NCBI GenBank assembly: GCA_026391005.1
Contig: JAPLEV010000052.1
Span: 1-64,000 of the forward strand
Length of the DNA: 64,000 bases
From: Flavobacteriia bacterium
Lineage (GTDB): Bacteria; Bacteroidota; Bacteroidia; Flavobacteriales_D; Crocinitomicaceae
Reading direction: 5' to 3'
The notes under the pieces are model-generated. The model had not been told where the DNA came from and searched no databases. It was given only the letters and a program-made list of their open reading frames with translations. Made by a program: the position numbers and the translations under genes. Positions 59,704-64,000 of this stretch are shown piece by piece. The stretch's first letter is position 1; each line of letters opens with the position of its first letter.

Positions 59704-60945
59704 CTAATCCATCGGAAAGCAAAGAAAATACTTTTCTACTGGTTGAGCTAATGCAGAAATATTTAAGTTGTCAGATGCATCACTTAAGTCAATAATCTGT
59801 CCGTTTTTCATCAATAAATGAATGTTTTGCTTATCCTCATTGTAAGCCTTATTGATTAAAATATCTTGGTAGACAAAATAGTCAACATCTTCCATCGCAA
59901 TGCCGTAGGTTGAAGCACAAAGTTGTTTTTCATGACTAATTCGCTCAGCACTAAAAGGTATTTTACTAATTTCAATTTTAAATAATTTACGATTAACTAA
60001 TCCTTCAGCTAATTTTGATAATATAGGATCTTTTTCGTCTTGCCATACCTTAATTGCACTCCATATATCGTAGTCATCCAAGCGTGAAAAATAATCCAAA
60101 ACCTCATCATTAGATTCAAAATCAAGTTTAGTGATATCCTGCTGTAAAAAGAATTTCAGAGCCGGACTAGAAAATAGTACAGTACCATTTTTTGTTAAAT
60201 ACTTTGCTCGCCGCAAGGTATGAATCAACATATATTCTGCAACTACGACTGTTTTATGAAGATATACTTGCCAATACATCAAACGTCGGGCAACTATAAA
60301 TTTTTCAATTGAATATATTGCTTTTTCTTCTAACACTAAATTTCCTTCGTGAACATTGAGCATTTCAATCAAACGATCGGTACCAATAATTCCTTCGCTT
60401 ACACCGCTATAGAAACTATCACGATTAAGATAATCCAAGCGATCCATATCCAATTGACTGGAAACTAATTGATAAAGAAAGGGCTTAGTATATTGATTTT
60501 TGAAAATTGCATGCGCATTTTTTAAATCATCACCAAATTCTATTGTTAAACGTTCAATAAAATATCCCGAAATATCCTCGTGACTTACCCCTGATACGAT
60601 ATCATATTCCAAAGCATGACTGAAAGGTCCATGTCCAATATCATGTAAAAGAATAGCTAACAAAGCTGCTCGCTCCTCTTCAACTGTAATTTCATGTCCT
60701 TTCCTTCGAATAGTATTAATCGCTAAAGACATCAAGTGCATAGCACCCAGCACATGATGAAAACGTGTATGTAATGCACCAGGATAAACTAAATGACTTA
60801 GCCCCAACTGCATAATCCTACGCAAACGCTGCATGTATGGATGCGCTAATACATCGAAAATTAATTCGTCGGGTATAGAAATAAAACCATAGACTGGGTC
60901 GTTGATGATTTTCTTTTTATTGTTTGTCGTTCGATTTGGTCGCAA
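59704..60945 (-). CDS. HD-domain phosphohydrolase (dNTPase-like)
   Basis: 'MQRLRRIMQLGLSHLVYPGALHTRFHHVLGAMHL', 'LLHDIGHGPFSHALE', 'SSQLDMDRLDYLNRDSFYSGVSEG'. Confidence 0.9.
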   Translation of the reverse strand: MRPNRTTNNKKKIINDPVYGFISIPDELIFDVLAHPYMQRLRRIMQLGLSHLVYPGALHTRFHHVLGAMHLMSLAINTIRRKGHEITVEEERAALLAILLHDIGHGPFSHALEYDIVSGVSHEDISGYFIERLTIEFGDDLKNAHAIFKNQYTKPFLYQLVSSQLDMDRLDYLNRDSFYSGVSEGIIGTDRLIEMLNVHEGNLVLEEKAIYSIEKFIVARRLMYWQVYLHKTVVVAEYMLIHTLRRAKYLTKNGTVLFSSPALKFFLQQDITKLDFESNDEVLDYFSRLDDYDIWSAIKVWQDEKDPILSKLAEGLVNRKLFKIEISKIPFSAERISHEKQLCASTYGIAMEDVDYFVYQDILINKAYNEDKQNIHLLMKNGQIIDLSDASDNLNISALAQPVEKYFLCFPMD

Positions 60946-60991
60946 TTGATTACTTTTAAATTCTGAATCAAAACTATTAAAAATTAGCCAT

Positions 60992-62536
60992 ATGCAAGGA
61001 AAAATTCTGTGGGCAGATGATGAAATCGAATTATTAAAACCTCACATTCTATTTTTAGAGGCGAAAGGATATAGTGTTGAAGCGGTTACTAATGGCTCCG
61101 ATGCAATCGATAAAGCCTTTGAAAATAATTACGACATTATTTTTTTAGATGAAAATATGCCTGGTCTTTCGGGATTAGAAACACTATCTAGAATAAAAGA
61201 AAAAATTCCGCTTGTTCCAATTGTTATGATAACAAAGAGTGAGGAAGAGTACATTATGGACGAAGCAATAGGAAGTAAAATTGCTGATTATCTTATCAAG
61301 CCGGTTAATCCCAATCAGATTTTATTGAGTATCAAGAAAAATTTAGAGAACAGTAAATTAGTTTCTCAAAAAACGAATATGAGCTATCAACAAGAGTTCA
61401 GGCAATTAGGTATGGCTTTAAATACCAGAATGAATTCAAAAGAATGGATGGAGATGTATTCGAAACTTGTTTTTTGGGAATTAGAATTGGAGAAAATCGA
61501 GGACTCGGGCATGCGTGAAATCCTCGAACTTCAGAAAAAAGAAGCCAATCAACTATTTTCTGATTTTATTGAAGATAACTATTTAGATTGGCTAAATGGC
61601 ACGGAAAAAGCCCCCGACATGCTATTTAACGCTATCAAAAATGACATTAGCCCATTTCTTGGAAAAGAAAAAGTTGCTGTATTGGTTATTGATAACTTAA
61701 GATACGATCAATGGAAAATGGTTGAGCCTATCTTCTCAAAGTATTTTAATAAAGAAGAAGAAAAAATTATTTACACAATTCTTCCAACAGCCACTCATTA
61801 TGCACGTAATGCTTTTTTCTCGGGCCTATTACCGAGTGAAATTGAAAAGAAATTTCCGCAGTTTTGGAAAAGTGAAGAAGATGAGGGAGGGAAAAATATG
61901 TTTGAAAAAGAATTATTGGAAACCAATCTAAAGCGACTTGGAAAAAATATAAAGTGGAGCTATAACAAAATTACCAACTTGGAGGCAGGAAAACGATTAA
62001 ATGATCAATTCAATCAAATCAAGGACAATGACGCTAATTTTATCGTTTATAATTTTGTCGATATGCTATCGCATGCTAGAACGGAAATGGAAGTCATTAG
62101 AGAATTGGCATCAGATGAAGCTGCATATCGTTCCATAACGGTTTCTTGGCTGGAGCATTCTCCCCTATTGGAAATAATAAAAAAGATTGCAGACGCTGGA
62201 ATAAAATTGATTATTACAACAGATCATGGGACCATTAAAGTGAATAATCCAGTGAAGATTGTTGGTGAAAGAAATACCAACTCAAATCTTCGCTACAAAT
62301 TAGGCAGAGGTTTAAACTACAATGCAAAGGAGGTTTTTACTGTGAAAAACCCACAAGATGCTTTTTTACCAAAAGTTAGGATGTCTACCGAATATGTTTT
62401 TGCTAAGGATCAAGATTTTTTCGTCTATCCAAATAATTATAACCACTTTGCAAATTATTATCAGAATACCTTTCAACATGGTGGGATTTCTATGGAAGAA
62501 GTATTAATTCCATATATTGTCATGTCTGCAAAATAA
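60992..62536 (+). CDS. porX: PorX-type response regulator with PglZ domain
   Basis: Receiver 'ILWADDEIELLKPHILFLEAKGY...IIFLDENMPGLSG...MITKSEEE...DYLIKPVNPNQIL' plus PglZ 'VLVIDNLRYDQW', 'LPTATHYARNAFFSGLLPSEI', 'ITTDHGTI'. Confidence 0.9.
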   Translation: MQGKILWADDEIELLKPHILFLEAKGYSVEAVTNGSDAIDKAFENNYDIIFLDENMPGLSGLETLSRIKEKIPLVPIVMITKSEEEYIMDEAIGSKIADYLIKPVNPNQILLSIKKNLENSKLVSQKTNMSYQQEFRQLGMALNTRMNSKEWMEMYSKLVFWELELEKIEDSGMREILELQKKEANQLFSDFIEDNYLDWLNGTEKAPDMLFNAIKNDISPFLGKEKVAVLVIDNLRYDQWKMVEPIFSKYFNKEEEKIIYTILPTATHYARNAFFSGLLPSEIEKKFPQFWKSEEDEGGKNMFEKELLETNLKRLGKNIKWSYNKITNLEAGKRLNDQFNQIKDNDANFIVYNFVDMLSHARTEMEVIRELASDEAAYRSITVSWLEHSPLLEIIKKIADAGIKLIITTDHGTIKVNNPVKIVGERNTNSNLRYKLGRGLNYNAKEVFTVKNPQDAFLPKVRMSTEYVFAKDQDFFVYPNNYNHFANYYQNTFQHGGISMEEVLIPYIVMSAK

Positions 62537-62599
62537 AAACGCGAATTAAATGCATTCGAGATAAGGTATTTCGTAATTTTGACAAAATTAATCCATGCC

Positions 62600-63823
62600 T
62601 TGAAAAATCAATTTAATGTTAGCGTTATCAGAGATCAATTTCCTGCGCTTCGCCAGAAGATTTATGGTAAGAATTTAGTCTATTTTGATAATGGAGCAAC
62701 ATCGCAGAAACCTCAAGTTGTAATTGATGCGATTAACCGTTATTACGCTCTTGAAAATGCAAATATTCATCGCGGCGTTCACTTTATGAGCCAAAGGGCA
62801 ACCAGCGACTTTGAAGCTGCAAGAATTCGCATTCAAAAGCACCTTAATGCAAGAAAATCAGAAGAAATTATTTTTACAAAAGGAACAACTGACAGCATCA
62901 ATTTAGTGGCCTTTTCTTACGGAGAATTATTAAACAAAGGAGATGAGATTATTATTTCCGCCATGGAGCATCACGGCAATATTGTTCCCTGGCAAATGCT
63001 TTGTGCAAGAAAAGGCTTGGTCCTAAAAGTAATTCCCATAAATACCAATGGAGAAATTATACAAGAAGAGTATGATAAATTATTATCCAATAAAACGAAA
63101 CTAGTTTCAGTAATCCATATTTCAAATACCTTGGGAACGGTAAATCCTGTAAAAGAAATGATTAAAAAAGCGCACGCAGTTGGCGCAAAATTTCTACTCG
63201 ATGGCGCTCAAAGCATTCAACATATGAAAATTGATGTCAAGGATTTAGATTGTGATTTCTATGTATTCTCTGGGCACAAAGTATTTGGCCCTACTGGAAT
63301 TGGTGTTTTATATGGAAAAGAAGCTTTACTAGATGCCATGCCGCCATATCAAGGAGGGGGAGACATGATTGAAAAGGTAACGTTTGAAAAAACGACATAC
63401 AATCATCTTCCTCATAAATTCGAAGCGGGAACGCCACACATTGCTGGAGGAATTTGCTTGGGTACCGCTTTCGAATTTTTATCGACTATCGATTTAATAG
63501 AATCAGAAGCATACGAGCGCGAACTAGCTCATTATGCTGAGCAAGTATTGGAAACTTTTGAAGATTTAACAATTATAGGTACCGCTAAAAACAAAACAAG
63601 TGTCGTTTCTTTTAATGTAAAAGGATTACATCCATTTGATATTGGTACTTTATTAGACAAACAAGGCATTGCTGTAAGAACAGGCCACCATTGTACTCAA
63701 CCCTTAATGGATTTTTACAAGATACCTGGAACGGTCCGTGCTTCATTTGCTTTTTATAATACAAAAGAAGAAGTTGATTTCTTTGCTGAGGCCTTAGAAA
63801 AAAGTATTAATATTCTAAGATAA
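62600..63823 (+). CDS. sufS: Cysteine desulfurase, SufS-type
   Basis: 'IRDQFPALRQKIYGKNLVYFDNGATSQKPQVVIDAINRYY', 'LDGAQSIQHMKIDVKDLDCDFYVFSGHKVFGPTGIGVLYG', 'RTGHHCTQP'; TTG 62579 overlaps a TAnnTTTG box, TTG 62600 plausible. Confidence 0.94.
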   Translation: MKNQFNVSVIRDQFPALRQKIYGKNLVYFDNGATSQKPQVVIDAINRYYALENANIHRGVHFMSQRATSDFEAARIRIQKHLNARKSEEIIFTKGTTDSINLVAFSYGELLNKGDEIIISAMEHHGNIVPWQMLCARKGLVLKVIPINTNGEIIQEEYDKLLSNKTKLVSVIHISNTLGTVNPVKEMIKKAHAVGAKFLLDGAQSIQHMKIDVKDLDCDFYVFSGHKVFGPTGIGVLYGKEALLDAMPPYQGGGDMIEKVTFEKTTYNHLPHKFEAGTPHIAGGICLGTAFEFLSTIDLIESEAYERELAHYAEQVLETFEDLTIIGTAKNKTSVVSFNVKGLHPFDIGTLLDKQGIAVRTGHHCTQPLMDFYKIPGTVRASFAFYNTKEEVDFFAEALEKSINILR

Positions 63824-63826
63824 AGC

Positions 63827-64000
63827 ATGGAAGGCAATACAGATATGACGAAAATACAACATGAAATAATTTCAGATTTCATGTTGTTTGATGATTGGAT
63901 GGAAAAATATGAATACATCATTGATCTTGGAAAAGAATTGCCATTAATTAATGAGAAATACAAAACAGATGAATATATAATTGAAGGATGCCAATCGAAG
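63827..64000 (+). CDS. sufE: SufE family protein, N-terminal part (truncated by window edge)
   Basis: Reads MEGNTDMTKIQHEIISDFMLFDDWMEKYEYIIDLGKELPLINEKYKTDEYIIEGCQSK; 'YxxIIDLGKxLP...GCQS' is the SufE signature; not in ORF track. Confidence 0.88.
   Translation, partial: MEGNTDMTKIQHEIISDFMLFDDWMEKYEYIIDLGKELPLINEKYKTDEYIIEGCQSK

Noticed and set aside
1-64000. CRISPR arrays, prophage, insertion sequences, toxin-antitoxin or restriction systems
   Set aside because: No regularly spaced repeats, integrase, transposase, Cas, or R-M gene recognised. The Fic gene lacks an adjacent small antitoxin ORF and carries its own inhibitory-type motif, so it was not called a toxin-antitoxin pair.

Overview
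64-kb window of AT-rich DNA from a Bacteroidota chromosome, probably a Flavobacteriales-type organism. That placement is inferred from gene content: type A T9SS sorting domains, a PorX-type regulator, TAnnTTTG promoter boxes and a TonB receptor with a carboxypeptidase-like N-terminus. The window is mostly single-copy housekeeping genes: smpB, recR, ffh, uvrA, cmk, guaB, folE, queD, mtaB, sufS/sufE, SurA-like PPIases and a MoxR ATPase. Envelope and glycan functions are also present: Wzm/Wzt ABC exporter, LptF/G permease, five glycosyltransferases or glycan-modifying enzymes, and GmhA and RfaD heptose enzymes. No rRNA, tRNA, CRISPR array, prophage or complete transposon was recognised. The most unusual signals are small: (1) a duplicated operator-like array, ATGRACA-N13-TGTTCAT-N14-ATGGACA, directly upstream of a Fic-family gene that carries a C-terminal winged-HTH-like region; (2) an in-frame 24-bp tandem duplication inside that Fic gene; (3) a perfect 43-bp tandem duplication over the start codon of the gene upstream of a TonB receptor, which creates a 7-codon leader; (4) a 42-bp relic of a TonB-receptor C-terminus 0.6 kb from the intact receptor; (5) a REP-like hairpin region; (6) an unlisted 32-aa membrane ORF with a consensus Bacteroidota promoter, next to a GH3-family gene. 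No clearly new multi-gene system could be demonstrated from sequence alone.
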